Positions 31,823 to 44,263 of a DNA stretch of 64,000 nt are shown here, piece by piece. Each line of letters begins with the position of its first letter. Positions within the stretch are counted from its first letter, which is position 1. The position numbers and the translations under genes are program-made. The notes beneath the pieces were generated by a model that was not told where the DNA came from, did no database searches, and saw nothing but the letters and a program-made list of their open reading frames with translations. The stretch is from Linyphia triangularis (lineage: Eukaryota; Arthropoda; Arachnida; Araneae; Linyphiidae). The DNA is taken from the NCBI GenBank assembly GCA_963978545.1, contig OZ021732.1, positions 66,726,328-66,790,327 of the forward strand, written 5' to 3'.

Positions 31823-33599
31823 TATTACACAACAACTGAAAACCCACAAGAAATAGGTTTGCTAATAGTACGAAACTCTATCGTCTAGGAACTGGCACCA
31901 TATTCACTTGACAATATTTCCACATTAAATATGAATAGACCGATTTATGAATGAGCCAGCAACTGTGAAGCTTTAGCATTCATAGAAATCATTGACGCTA
32001 ATTACATTCCAACTGCCTACTCGATTGATTGAAGCTGAAATACAACTTAAAAATATGTATGGTTACTATAAATCTGTGCAGAGAGCGAGATTTATGAATT
32101 AGCATTCGAAGATAGCAAACCATGTGGCTACACCTAGAAACTACTGGTTGAAAAAACCTTCATTGACTTTAAGGTAAGAGCAGGGAATAAGTTTAAGGAA
32201 TGTGTTTTTAAAATGTGGAGAGCAGTAAAATATACACATTGATTATGGGTTGTTTGAAAATGTATGGTAAAATATCAAACTAGTTATTTTTCAATCAATT
32301 GTATATACACTCTGAAACTTAAGTATTAAGTGACCTAAAATTCTGTTAGATTACTATTTAAAGTTGTTATAAAACTGTTTAGAGAGTGAGATTAAAGAAT
32401 TATGATACGAAGAAATTTAAAGTGAATCAGTTCCAATTCAATATAGAAGTTTCAGTTAATGTACAAACTAACAAAATTGACTACGCACTTTAAAAATCAG
32501 AACGGGACAGTTTCAATGCATTATAAACAAGATGTAATTGAATATTTCACTCACTTATATATTGTATCCAAATTGTTCTGGATGAGAACACAACCGCCGT
32601 ATACAATTCCCGCCTTTTTCTTAGCTTCTTTGTAGCAGAAACAGATATTGCTCTATGACGTACTTCTCGTGTACTTCCGTAGTCTTCCGGTTGCTCCTCA
32701 AACAAAATACTTCCTAGAATCTGTAAATTCCATATTTTTCAGCTTGGTGAAAGCATTTATCATAACATTTATTATTCGCAATCGTTACAATGAAAAGAAG
32801 TAAGCAAACATCATTATTTAATTTTATGCCTTCTAAACGAAGTTGTGCAAAAGTTAGTTAAGCTGTTAAGCACATTTCGAGACATTCCTGTTTGCCTCAA
32901 AAAAGTTGTAGAAAACTTTTCAAAAACTTCTCGGCGTATCCTGTTGTAGATGGGAGTACAGTGGTTCACTTTTACAGTTTTTTTTCTTTCTACTTAAATG
33001 GAAAAGTGAATTCACCTGAATATAACTCAACTCATAATTTTTTAAGATCATAATTTTTAATTCATGTAATTAAAAAAGAAACATTTTATATGTGCCCATG
33101 AACTGAACTTAACGGTACAAATGGGACTTTTTAATTAATAAATTACTTAATTTTGCAAGATGATGTAATGCAAGCTTAAATGTAACAAAAAGTTATCAGT
33201 TTATATAAAAAATACTTATCATAAAATTACAATTGTAAAAATATAAACAAAATGAGTAAACAGTAATATTTGAAAATGAAACTTTAAGACTTTTTATGGC
33301 ATTGTTTTATTTCCTTCATAATGGCCTTTTTCGAATGTATTTTTAATGGGTATCTTTATATTTTTGATGTCTTCCTTTCTTTGATTTCGGATTTCCAGTT
33401 ATAAAGAATGGACGAACCTCTTCTAGAGTTTGGATAGTCGACTTTATTTATTTGAAGTACTTCAGATTGATAACTACAACCTGGTCTCTGAATATCTTTG
33501 TCAATTTCTTGAGATGTCAGTTAAAAAAGATGACTTAAATTCATGGTCTTCAAAGATATTTTCATTGTTGTATGTATTTGCATTAATAATTTTAAATCG
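31823..33599. other. AT-rich spacer with repeat D copy 2
   Basis: No coding motif. An inverted copy of short repeat D lies at 32658-32700 (CGTACTTCTCGTGTACTTCC). The rest is not recognised. Confidence 0.4.
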
Positions 33600-33678
33600 A
33601 GAGACTTAAACTCATATTACATCGATGACCTGAATAATTATTATACCGGTCATCAATGCAATATGAATTTGAGTCTCT
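33600..33678 (-). other. Imperfect 31-bp hairpin
   Basis: Arms 33600-33630 and 33648-33678 are inverted with four mismatches around a 17-nt AT-rich loop. Read as RNA from the minus strand, three of the four become G:U wobbles. The fold is like a miRNA precursor in size, but a decayed palindromic MITE would look the same. Confidence 0.5.
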
Positions 33679-33755
33679 TGCTTAATGAGATAAAATCAAA
33701 AATGAAAAAAATCTGCTTTGAGTGGTTGCAAAACTGCAACTTAAATCTTCCACCT

Positions 33756-33815
33756 TAACCCCCCCCCCCCCCCCCGAAAAAAAATCCTGGCTACATCCTT
33801 GACTGCAGGGATGCA
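33756..33815. repeat. C run and hAT-like right terminus candidate
   Basis: About 17 C are followed by GGCTACATCCTTGACTG, resembling the right ends of hAT-like elements elsewhere in this window. No left partner was located. Confidence 0.35.
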
Positions 33816-34474
33816 ATTGTTAGAATGGAGATCAGAGGGATCCGCTATCAAATTAGTACTTTGTATTTGCTAGAGCGTTTTTGACAAACAGACTACGCGG
33901 CACTAATCTTGACCTCTTACTTGGAATGAGACTACTTTCAATAGTTCTACAAAATTCCAGAAAGTTGTCATGAAACGGATATTTATAAAAGCTTTGTTTA
34001 TAGCAATTTCTCAGGATTTAAAAAAATGTCTATTGAATACATGGGTATATGTCTCTACATTATTTATATCTTAACACTTAAGACCCGCCCTAACTCGCTC
34101 TAAGGAAGTTACCCTACAGGTCCAAGGATATTTAAACTATGGTGATTCGGCAGTTGCTTCAATTTGAAGGACCTCTCCGTGACAACAATGGCGGTTACAG
34201 ATCGATCTATACAGCTTTAGTCGAAAAAAGGTAGAGTCGGAAAAATTCTTGTACCAGAAAAGTGATAAAAATACATAATAAATATTTTTTAACGATTTTC
34301 TCTTCTTTTTCTAAGTTTTTTTTTTATTTTGTGAGCCAGATCTCGTGGTATTCAAATAACACTACTTCAAACAGAAGATGCAATAAAAATCCATTAAAAC
34401 AAGTTTTTATTTCTTTTATTTTTTTAATTCAAATCCTTTATTTGCATTGCTAATTTTTATATGCTATCGCGGTT

Positions 34475-34640
34475 TTTGAGCTCAGATCGAGTTGTCATAG
34501 TCTTCGATAAATACTAAGGAAACAACCATTCCAAACTATTAACTACTTTTTATTTCCCCAAAAACTTAATTGAATATATTGTCTTTCATAGTGAGCCAAT
34601 CTGCAAAGTTTTAACTCGTTTGGCCCACCGAAGATTTTGC
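34475..34640 (+). repeat. Interspersed repeat family A, copy 2
   Basis: Shares TGAGCTCAGATCGA...CATAG...ACTA..AAGGAAA and the following region with 60392-60560. Diverged. Confidence 0.4.
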
Positions 34641-34778
34641 CTCGTTATCCTTAACAAGAAAAGTTTTCAGTCATTGAATATCACCTAATGTGTTCAAACA
34701 AACGTGTTGAATTACATGTTGTTTAACATACTAATTTTTTTTTAGTTATATTTATCTTATTTCTCAGTTTTTAATTTT

Positions 34779-34940
34779 AAGCCTGATGTATTGCCGGACA
34801 ATTATTACAACGGAGATACGATAGGATGCTTTTTTTTTTTTTTTTTTTTACTGATAATGCCTTACCTTAGAAAATAGAAACTACGGGAATTAAAGGGACA
34901 ACAATAACGCACTATAAAGAAATTTGAGAAAGAGGGTATA
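34779..34940 (+). repeat. Interspersed repeat E, copy 1
   Basis: AAGCCTGATGTATTG...GGAGATACGATAGGATGC is shared with 44665-44780, including the following T run and ACTG.TAAT. No coding potential. Confidence 0.6.
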
Positions 34941-35914
34941 TGGGTAACCTGTCACGTAAAAGTGTAGAAATTTCGACCGTTAGATCACATCGCGCAACTG
35001 GGACGACACTCGTCTCTCTCTCTCACTATCATAGAATATCAAGTCTATTTCCGCTTAAGGCTCTTCGCTACCGTCCATCTTGATTCTCCCCCCTAATGTT
35101 AAGTCTATGGGGAAATCTCTATATGCCTATTCGTAAAATAGAAAGAAGTTATACGAATATTTTTATACGGTTTGTTTTGTTGGATCGACGTAACTTCTAT
35201 CCGTGTTTTGCTATGTTGTTTTTGGCCTAAAATGTTGTTAAGTTTATTAAAATATCAATTGTTTACTTTAACATCATATTAAAAAAATTTGAAAAGAGTT
35301 ATTGAAAATATAACATTGCGATGACAAAGATTAAACTTTTTTCTATCCAGATCATATTTTAAAATTATTTTCGTGTTTCTTAAACAGTCAAATTTAGAGA
35401 AACATTAAAGCTATATTTTGAAAAAAAACCTCTTCGCAAGAAGACACACCTCCAAAGGGGGACATAGATATTTCCCCCCCTCAAGAGCGAGGAGGGTCAA
35501 GTGATTTATTATCTTGGCTGGACCTGTTTTGCTGTATAAAGCGGTTCTTTATAAGCGGTCGTTAAGATGGTCTTATCCAAGCGGTCTTTAGCGTTAATTC
35601 CAGAAAACGTGCTTTACTGATGTATTTGAAGTTGCATCAAGGCGCGTTCTCAGTGGGGGGGGGGGGAGGAAGTTTCACTGTCATAATCCACATAAAAACC
35701 CCGACATCCCGATGTTTTCTGACGAATGAATTATAAACACTAAAAGTAATCATAAATAATCTCAAAAAAATACTTTTTTAATTTACCATCATTCCGATAG
35801 GGTTAGCTTACCGTATCGCATTTAAACAAATAAAACATTTGTAACTCTCATTACATCAAAAAATCGTCATACTTTATTTTTTATCTACTTAGATTTAATA
35901 TAAACTACATATTC
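34941..35914. other. Mixed spacer with CT tract and G run
   Basis: A TCTCTCTC tract lies near 35015. TATAAGCGGTC-type motifs at 35535-35600 look like remnants of a MITE, and a 12-bp G run lies at 35657. No gene is visible. Confidence 0.35.
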
Positions 35915-36153
35915 AGGGTTATTCAGACTTCCTTCCTGGGTTTCGAAGCAAGGACTGGACTTATCGGCAGGAACTGGACTATCGCATTGATGTATGCCGT
36001 GTGACCAAGGGTCCACACATAGAACACCTGTAAGCTATGTAAATAAAACTTGAATTGTTTCTGTATTCTTTCAAATATTCTTATTTTCTGTATTGGTCTT
36101 AGTTTTTTTTACTATAGTGCTTCGAAACCTAGAAGGGAATTCTGAATAACCGT
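35915..36153. mobile_element. 239-bp MITE with AGGGTTATTCAGA termini
   Basis: Inverted ends of about 37 bp (AGGGTTATTCAGACTTCC / GGAATTCTGAATAACCGT, continuing to GTTTCGAAGCA / TGCTTCGAAAC) surround a short unique core. I could not settle the TSD, so the superfamily is open. Confidence 0.7.
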
Positions 36154-36776
36154 TTATATATATAAAAAAGGAAATGTTTAAAATATATAGATGTTTTCCA
36201 AATGTAATTATAACATTTCAGTGCTACATGGCCTTTGTATTTCAATCACCATAAATATGTAATAAAATCAGTCTGATATGATATTAGTGTATGTCCGTTT
36301 GCCTAAATATACTGCTCCTTCTCAGTGAATATAAACAAACAACATTTTTTTTATTAAACTATATATAATCTAGATAATATTATTATACGTTTTCTAAGTA
36401 ATATGTAGTCTCATGTTGAGGTATTTAATATAACTCGAATACTGGACTAGTTGCATATATAGGTGGCAGATTAAAAAACTGAAAAAATATTATGATATGG
36501 GACAAATATAGGATGTTTTAAAATCGTATTTGTAGAGAAATACAGCAGCAAATTAATTGTTTACTTGAAAACCCCTCCCACAGAAATTTTCTGGTTGTGC
36601 CCCTGTTTAATGTAACATAATGATAAGTAAAGTATCACAGATGTAAAATAAAATGCAAAATGTACATGGGTCATATGCAATAGAGTACCATTATTGTACA
36701 GTTATACAGTTTTATCCATATTAAAAGTTACGCAACTCAAAGAGATATGAACTCCCCTGTCATCAGTGTTTACTTC

Positions 36777-37487
36777 CAGGGGCGGACTTAGAGGTCAATC
36801 AAGGAGGGTGCGATTATGACCTTGAGTGTTTACAGTGGTGGTGATAGTTTGTGAACTTGGGGGACAGGGTGGAGGGTTATCATCAATTAGTATGATACTA
36901 CTAGTGTTCAATGAAAGATAAAAATTAGAGGGTTTAACTATCCTCTTTTGCGCCCATATAAGAAATTACCCCGAAAATGTAATACACTTTAATTCAATTA
37001 AATTATAAATTTTAGTATTTATTATTAGATAAAAAATATTTAAGAGCACAAAAAAATATCCCATGCAGATCAGGTGAAGTGTAAAAAGTTTAACAACCCT
37101 GAAAATTCAACTTTTTTATACAAGTTAATTTACCAATATATTCAACATCACAAATCATTTAATGCAGAAAAAGGCGGCGGATCTTTTAACAACTTTAGAC
37201 AACACTGCAGGTACGTAAAGTTCTATATTTATAAGGTTTTACTAATTTCCAAAGTTAAATAATGCTTTTCAACTCGGTTTGACATCACATTAGTAAATTA
37301 AAATATAAGTTATATAAACTTGAGACTACACTATAATATTGATCATTGTATTCAAATATGGTATTATTTTCTGTTTCCATATTTTCATTTAAATGAAAAT
37401 GGAGAATTTGGCGATATTTTTGGCAATAATTTTTACATGGGAATACCCCCCCCCCCCCCCATCCCCAAAAAAAAAAATCCGCGTCTG
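36777..37487. mobile_element. 711-bp hAT-like MITE with perfect 8-bp TSD
   Basis: The element runs from CAGGGGCGGA to TCCGCGTCTG and is flanked by TTTACTTC on both sides (36769-36776 and 37488-37495). A run of 15 C followed by 11 A sits just inside the right end. No transposase. The 8-bp TSD and the CAGGGGCGG terminus identify the hAT superfamily. Confidence 0.85.
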
Positions 37488-37495
37488 TTTACTTC

Positions 37496-38269
37496 GAACA
37501 GTATTCTCGTACTTAAAATGAGAATTTTTATAATTTCCAATCGATTAATTGCTCGTACTACCTTCAGAACTGTTTTAAAGTTATGGAAAGTTCTTAATAC
37601 ATTAACACTTTCCAAAAACGCATATCGTGGAAGCGTCCCACACAGAGGAGCTGCAGGAAGGTAGGAACGATATTGTGGTAAATGCCAATTCAAGACGACG
37701 ATATGGTGGGGAAAGAGTTTTGGTCTTCAGAATGCAATATGTCGGATTGCTTTGTAAACTTCACAGGAACGCAAAGATAATTAAATTCGACTTTTTTTAC
37801 TGTAATTACGATAACTTGATCTAGGCAAATCTGTAATGGGGAAATATGGGTTTCTAAATCGTATTTATTGATCCCAAAGGCGCCGCTAAACAATTTTGCT
37901 AGTGGAGGGATGGGGGAGCAGTGCTATTATATATTTTGAGGTGGGAATGACATTTAAAAAAATTAAGAGCCAGAAAACGTGTTCGTGCATGAAAGAAAGA
38001 TTATGGATATATACCAATAATCACCATAGGATGAAGAAATAAGTAGACAAAAAAATCAGTGCCACGGATATTTACTAAATGAACACAACACAAACTACTT
38101 ACTACACATTCTTTTAACAAAAATTAAGTTCTCCTTTTTTCTTTGGCAAACAAACCAATGGACTTTTGTATAGATTCTTTTAGGTTTCTATCAAAATTTT
38201 TCTCCAAATTTCAGTGGCATTAAGCATACTTTTCTTTTCAGCTTCTGCCAACGTGTTCAGTGTCGGTAA
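37496..38269. other. Spacer with no recognised gene
   Basis: CAAAGGCGCCGCTAAAC near 37875 resembles a hAT left end but has no partner. Overlapping frames at 37320-37893 on both strands carry no recognised motif. Confidence 0.3.
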
Positions 38270-38435
38270 ATTCAAAAGGACAGCAAACAGCGTGGGACAA
38301 TCCCCCCAAAAGAAACGTTTGCCACAGGGTTGAAACAGGGGACAATGCTACTATGTCTATGTCCTGCTACTACCCCCATCATCAAAATCTTTAGTCAGGG
38401 CCCGGGGTTAGCCATACACTCATTGTGTCACAAGT
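38270..38435 (-). repeat. Interspersed repeat C, copy 1
   Basis: Reverse complement of 62170-62310: CCTGACTAAAG, GATGGG, AGTAGCAGGACATAGA, TTGTCCCCT, GTGGCAAACGTTT and GGGGGGATTGTC appear in the same order. Confidence 0.75.
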
Positions 38436-39478
38436 CGGAATTTTAAAAGCAAAGGGTTTACTGATTACGCATTCCTAGAACGGCTTCAAAAAGAATAAGG
38501 GGCCTTTTCTTCTTTTTTACATCCATTACATTCTTCTTCACATGGGAACTGCGATACTTTGTGAACAAGGCGACAAATAGATGAAACGCCGATGGAAGTT
38601 ACATGGATGTGTTCTGGTTATAAGAGGACAAAAACAAACTAGCCAGTCTATACTTTTGATAGTGGCTGCATTGGAGCTGGACTGAATACGCTATACGTGG
38701 TTCTGCGATACTTTGTTTTGTTTTTTTAATTTTTATTTGAGTTAATTCCTACTCTGCGGTATGATCAGGATTTAGCAATATTGACGATAATTGGTAAGTG
38801 ATAAAATTAAGCTTTTTTGTAAATATTTTTGGCTATCGTTAATTCTGTTCAGAGGCGTACTGTCCATTGGGCTGTCCGGTGCAATTAATGAGCCGGTCAG
38901 TGTCCGTAAAAATAAACCGGTCCGGAAGTTATTATTACTATTTTTTTCCCCTAAAGTCTAATGCAAACATTGATGGATCATAAATCCATTACTATAATTG
39001 GATTGTCAAAAGAAATTGACAAATAAGCAAATTCAATCATTTTACATAAGGAAATCACATTTGTTTTTATAGATTACGCTGTGTTTATAAAATAAATGCA
39101 CTAAGATTTATGTATTATCGTACAACGACTTTTTACTTTATTACAACTTTAAAACAACTTACAACTTTACAACTTTTAAAATGAAATGCATATTATAATT
39201 TTTTATGCAATTTTCTGGTAAACATACTAGTTATATATTTGGACATTAATTAATATACAATTCAGATTTCTTTGTTTTAGTTTAGCAACGATCTATGGTT
39301 GGTTTTGAAAACCAAATTCACTCAAACGAGGTATAAGAAATAGATAAATAATTTTTGATGTATTAAATTAATTATTGAAACAATTTATCTAATAAAATTA
39401 ATTAGTAAAAGTAACTATTCAATTATTGAAATTAATTATTAAACATAAGTATTTAAATAATAAAGCACATTAAATATT
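38436..39478. other. AT-rich spacer with a possible hAT-like left end
   Basis: CAGAGGCGTACTGTCC near 38850 resembles a CAGRGGCG terminus. No right partner was identified. Nothing else. Confidence 0.3.
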
Positions 39479-39650
39479 AAAACTATATAATTATTAAAAC
39501 TATATAATTATTAAAACTATATAATTATTAAAACTATATAATTATTAAAACTATATAATTATTAAAACTATATAATTATTAAAACTATATAATTATTAAA
39601 ACTATATAATTATTAAAACTATATAATTATTAAAACTATATAATAATTAA
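39479..39650. repeat. 17-bp minisatellite, ten copies
   Basis: AAAACTATATAATTATT repeats at exact 17-bp spacing from 39479 to about 39648 with essentially no variation. Confidence 0.97.
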
Positions 39651-40506
39651 ATTATTAAATTGATCACTGAAATTATTTTATTATTAACAACAATTATGGT
39701 TTTAATTTAATTGATGATTGTATTGAAAATTTGGGTCGGCATAAATCTAAAAACACCTGAACTCTCGATAGTACTTGCCCCTTGAAAGATATGACATAAA
39801 AAACAGTTGTAACGTGCATTGGGATTTTTTCATCTAGAAATTAATTGAATATCACACTTTCATTGGATTTTTTGGATCTTCTAAACTGTTCCAAACAATT
39901 TACAACAGGTGGTTCCCAAAACTGTTCGTGAACTTACTAATTTCAATTAAATACTGCATTATCTATATCAAAAATTAATATTTGAAAATAAGATTTGTTT
40001 AATAATATCTCTAATTTCATCTTAATAAAACTACATAAAATATTTTTAAAGCATTAGCAAAACTTTTTTTTAGAAAATCATTAAACTATAAGTAACGTAT
40101 AAAATATCTCCCAAAAGTTTTCGTAAACTTAAAATTTTTCTTACATATTGGTATTTGCTGCAATATTCTAGTAAATTACGAAGACTTTTAGAGCCACTTT
40201 ACATACAGATCAAATTGACGTATAGAAGTCGCAATACATTTGAAGAAAAAGTTTCTCATTTAAAAAAATTATAATTCCCTATTTTTAGTGCCAGAAAAGA
40301 AAAGATACATCGTAGTTTTCAAATTTATTTGTTGTAGAATAAATAATTGCAAACATTTCAAATGTAGAACATAAGAAAATGACTAGTGACTTCACTTTTG
40401 GAAAAACAACAACATTAAGATTGTTTATTCTTCAGTTGTGAAATAATGGAGATGAATCAACTTAAAGTTAATAAGAAGATATGAGTGTAAAACATGCTAT
40501 TTATTT

Positions 40507-40541
<35 letters not shown>

Positions 40542-41296
40542 AATAATAATATTCTATTACAATGACCAGTGTGTCCCCCCCCCCCCTTCCCCCTTTTTTT
40601 ATATATATAGAGCCGAGGTTTTTATTCGATTCATATTCTTTCAGACATTCATTATTCGAAAATTCATCACGTTCAATATTCGAAAATATGTGAAGTGTTC
40701 TTATTTAAATTATTGTGAGTATTATCAAAAGTATTTTGCTGCGTGGAATGCTACCTCACTCTTGTTTGATTTGATTAGATAATAAACGGTAAATTTTTCC
40801 AAACCATTTCCCCCGTACAACATGTCCTTGCGGCAAGTAACTAAAAACACCCCTCTCTTTTCTGGGAGCCATAGTGAAGACCCAACTTTTTCCAAGTTAA
40901 TTATCGGGGGGACAACTCACTATAACGATCAACAAAAGAAAACCATGACCCCCTCTGAATTTTGGACCTCTTTTCCCCTGCTGTCAAACTGTCAATCCCC
41001 CTGTTCTCCTCGAATCAGATTCATTACCTCGTGGAGCAAGACACGCCTTAACTGTTGCCAACAATATCTGGTATTCTCGCAGAGAAAATAACTCTAGGGT
41101 AAAGAAGCGCCTTAATCAAACATCTCTATAAGAGGAGAGGCGACTTTAGACTGAAAAAACGCGGGGGGTTGATCCCTCTTTTTTTGCCTGAGGAATAGAG
41201 CAGATTGACAAAAGATCCCCACCCAGACAGTAATCAGTGCTGTCTCCCTTTGCCCGGTCCCAATGCCCTTTTTTTTAGGTGTCCGATCCCAGTGCC
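39651..41296. other. AT-rich DNA, T run and a GC-richer block
   Basis: A run of about 31 T lies at 40507-40537, and a C run at 40577 is followed by TATATATA. From about 40800 to 41296 the composition becomes more GC-rich with purine/pyrimidine-biased stretches. An 89-codon frame (40822-41091) there has no motif I recognise. The block could belong to an unidentified repeat. Confidence 0.3.
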
Positions 41297-42524
41297 CAGG
41301 GACGGAACTAGGTCACTTTTTACCCGGGGCAAGAATTCATTTTGGCGCCCCCACACAATAATTTTTTAGATTTGAAGCTAACTATATATACATTGAAAAT
41401 TAACAAAGGTTTTTCCTTTGTAAAATTCTGTTTTGAAACAAACAATAAAAGAATTAATTAATTGAAATTTTAAATAAATATATTTGACAAGCCCTTATTA
41501 ATGACCAGGGTTCATTCTGCTCGCATAAAGATTTGCATAAAGACAAAAAAAACAACTAATGAATTAATACAAATAATGTCAGTTACAATGAAATAAAAGA
41601 ACATAGTTGAATGATATGTAACACTTTTTAACACAAAATCTGGTTAACCTGGTTTCAAAACGTCTTGGATCATAAACAATTAAGCTGTTTTACATTTCAA
41701 AAAATATTTTCTTCTGTAAAATACTAATACAAAAATTTAAAAAGCTTCCGAATATTACCAGAACTCATTGAACACAAAAGCAAATTAATTTAATGACTTG
41801 TCTACAAAAATCATTGAATAGTTGGTAAACACATAAATGTTTATTTTAGAACAATTAATTTAAACTTATTGAAACTCATTTTAATAATAGAATGAATAGT
41901 ATATTACTTACTGTGCTATGTGTGAGTTCTCCATTTCCTTGGAGAATTTAAAATTCTCGCCAATGCAATGGACAAAATTTGACGAACATGACATCTGTTT
42001 GGTGAAAAATAATGCCGTCAAAATGACAATATAACTCACGCTGAAAATTGGCGCCTTTTTCTCGTAGCATGGAGACTGGATTCTTTTTATTTTATTTATC
42101 ACTTCCTGGAAAATACTTTCTTTTTCGTTATTTTTTATGAAAAATAAGGCCTTGAGATCTATTTTTAGAATTCATGCCTTGATGTTTTATTATTTTTTCA
42201 TTATTTAGGAATAGATAAAATTTTACACTTAGGCACTTTTATGCTTCCGTTTTCTCTTTTTACGAAACATGTTTGAATGCTTGTGTATGATCAAAAAAGA
42301 AAAGTAGAAGTGTTAATAATTTAACCAGTAAAAAACAAACTTTTTATTCAAATCCCTTATAAGAATTATCAATTTATTAACAATAAAAGTATTTTTTTTT
42401 TAAATGATTTATTAAAATGCTTTTGAAACTCCGCGTCGATTAAAAAAAAACTTAATATGGGATTTATCCCCGAACAATTATTTATCTTAATTGAAAAAAT
42501 ACTGGCAACAAGACTTCATCCAGT

Positions 42525-42776
42525 GGTAAATTCCTAGTTCACGTTTATGGGTTGGCGCACTTTTGAAAAGTTGGCGACAAAGCCAGAATGTCGCCAATTC
42601 GGAATTCCAATATGAAAAATTGAGAAACGAACCAGCTCCATGATTTGTAGTATAGGAAGGTTGAAGCCAAAGCGCGTCAATAAAAAAAATGGGATTGCCA
42701 AATTTAGAACTGTATCGCCTACAAAACAGCGCCAAATCGGCTTGGCGATATTTTAACGTCAACTAGGAATAGACCC
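42525..42776. mobile_element. MITE, GGTAAATTCCTAGTT / AACTAGGAATAGACCC family, copy 1
   Basis: Inverted ends ATTCCTAGTT and AACTAGGAAT with inward GGGTTGGCGC and GGCTTGGCGATA motifs. The interior GCCAAATTTAGAACTGTATC is shared with 54034-54228. The minus-strand ORF across both copies reflects shared sequence only. Confidence 0.75.
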
Positions 42777-42910
42777 AATGTATTGTCATGGGCTTTAAGC
42801 TAATTGGCCAAGTTTCAGGACGATAGGATGATGGGAAGGGGGTTAATTGTATCCGCAGATTTGTACGCCAGGCTCAAACGCACACTCAAACAAAAGTGAA
42901 GTTAATATAA
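42777..42910 (+). repeat. Interspersed repeat family A, copy 3
   Basis: CCAAGTTTCAGGACGATAGG, ATGATGGGAAG, GGTTAATT and TCCGCAGATTTG, ending near TTAATATAAGGGATTT, as in 60392-60630. Confidence 0.55.
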
Positions 42911-43049
42911 GGGATTTAAAAATATATAGTAAAATATATTGTTAAAAATATATAGTCACATATTTAGTCAGTGTATTTAAATTGAGATTTGGATAGGATG
43001 TAATTTACTGTTTTCGTTTTTATTTTTAAAAAATCGATATGTTTTGCGA

Positions 43050-43362
43050 TAAATAGGAATTCTTGTGCTCAATAGGAATTCTTGTGTCAACTTTTTATCG
43101 CATAATTTTTTTGCATTTCTTCATGTTTCAGAACATTCTGAATCAAAAAAGTGTTCTAGAAAAAAAGTTTGTGGGTCCGTGTGTTGTCTGTGGTCAGCAT
43201 TACTTTCAAACGGATTGACCTACTTTGGCCATTACACCTGGCGTTACGGTTTTTGTCAAAATCGTGCTTGCGCTGTCATTTTTACAGCCAAAATAATTGC
43301 TAAATTAAATGAAGGAAACAGTGGGAATTGAAAGTTGTTCAAAGTTCAACACCCCCAGTTTT
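43050..43362 (+). repeat. Interspersed repeat family B, copy 3 (partial)
   Basis: Contains CATTTCTTCATGTTTCAGAAC, the GTGGTCAGCAT module, CGGTTTTTGTCAAAATCG and GGGAATTGAAAGTTGTTC, with the middle and 3' part shortened. Confidence 0.65.
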
Positions 43363-44263
43363 TTTAAACTCAGCACGATTCAAAATGTGTAAAAATAAAA
43401 AAAAAATCTGTTTTTAGCTGAAGAAATACTAAATTATTCTCTTAAAGAAAACGTTTCAATCGTTAATTATTTCAATTTTTAATTAACTTTTTGCTAATTA
43501 ATTTTCATTAGGAATCGCAATGAACCTTTAAAGTTAATGATAATCAACCTCAAAAACAAAAGTAAACGATTTCTAAACAATTCAGCATCTTGCAGCCCCC
43601 TGTAAAAATTCCTGCGGACTCCTAGAGAACAATAAATATATTTGGCAAGAGATATATCCCAAACGTAACCCTTGTCCTTAATACACATCTTCCGAAGTTT
43701 ATTAGGTTACAAATTTAAAAAAATTCTTACCTTCATTGGTTTCAGTCTCATGAACTAGCCAAGATGATAAAAGGTTGGGATATTCTTGCAGTTTCTTTTG
43801 CTTTTCTGCGATTCTGCGCCCCAGATAATTTCTTCGACATATTTCAATTTACGAAAATTACAACAGCATTAAATTGTTGTAATGCTAAATTTTATCTAAC
43901 TACATTGCGACTATATTACCAATGCGATTTTAAATTAGCATTTCTGGCAGCCTGCCATGTAGCACAAACCTATTCTTCATCAGGGGGTAGGGAGAATTCG
44001 TTGTCATTCTTTTTAAAAGGATAGATTATTACTTTCTTTGTACAGAAATGTATTATTTTTTTTTCTAGTGGATTTTTTCTTCTGTTGGATATCTTAAAGA
44101 TCATCCAGAATTTTAAGAAAAAATGAAAATTTATCCTTTCGTCCAAATATTAAAATTTATACAACAAATAGTGCTTTGTTGGCTTTTCGGCGCCCCCTCT
44201 GGTTAGCGCCCGGGGCAGCTGCCCCGCCTGCCCCCCCCCCCTAGTTTCGGCACTGCCAGTGCC

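Larger units (their letters stand above)
41297..44255. mobile_element. 2.96-kb hAT-like element with perfect 8-bp TSD
   Basis: It starts CAGGGACGGAACTAGG and ends CTAGTTTCGGCACTG. Both termini also share GGGGCA...GGCGCC blocks further in. The flanks are CCAGTGCC on both sides (41289-41296 and 44256-44263). A run of 12 C lies inside the right end. The interior contains a MITE (42525-42776), a family A fragment, a partial family B copy and AT-rich DNA. No transposase remains, so it is non-autonomous or heavily decayed. Confidence 0.8.

Noticed and set aside
40822..41091. 89-codon ORF in a GC-richer block
   Set aside because: No recognisable domain, no splice or promoter context, and stops close upstream. 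Kept only as a composition note.
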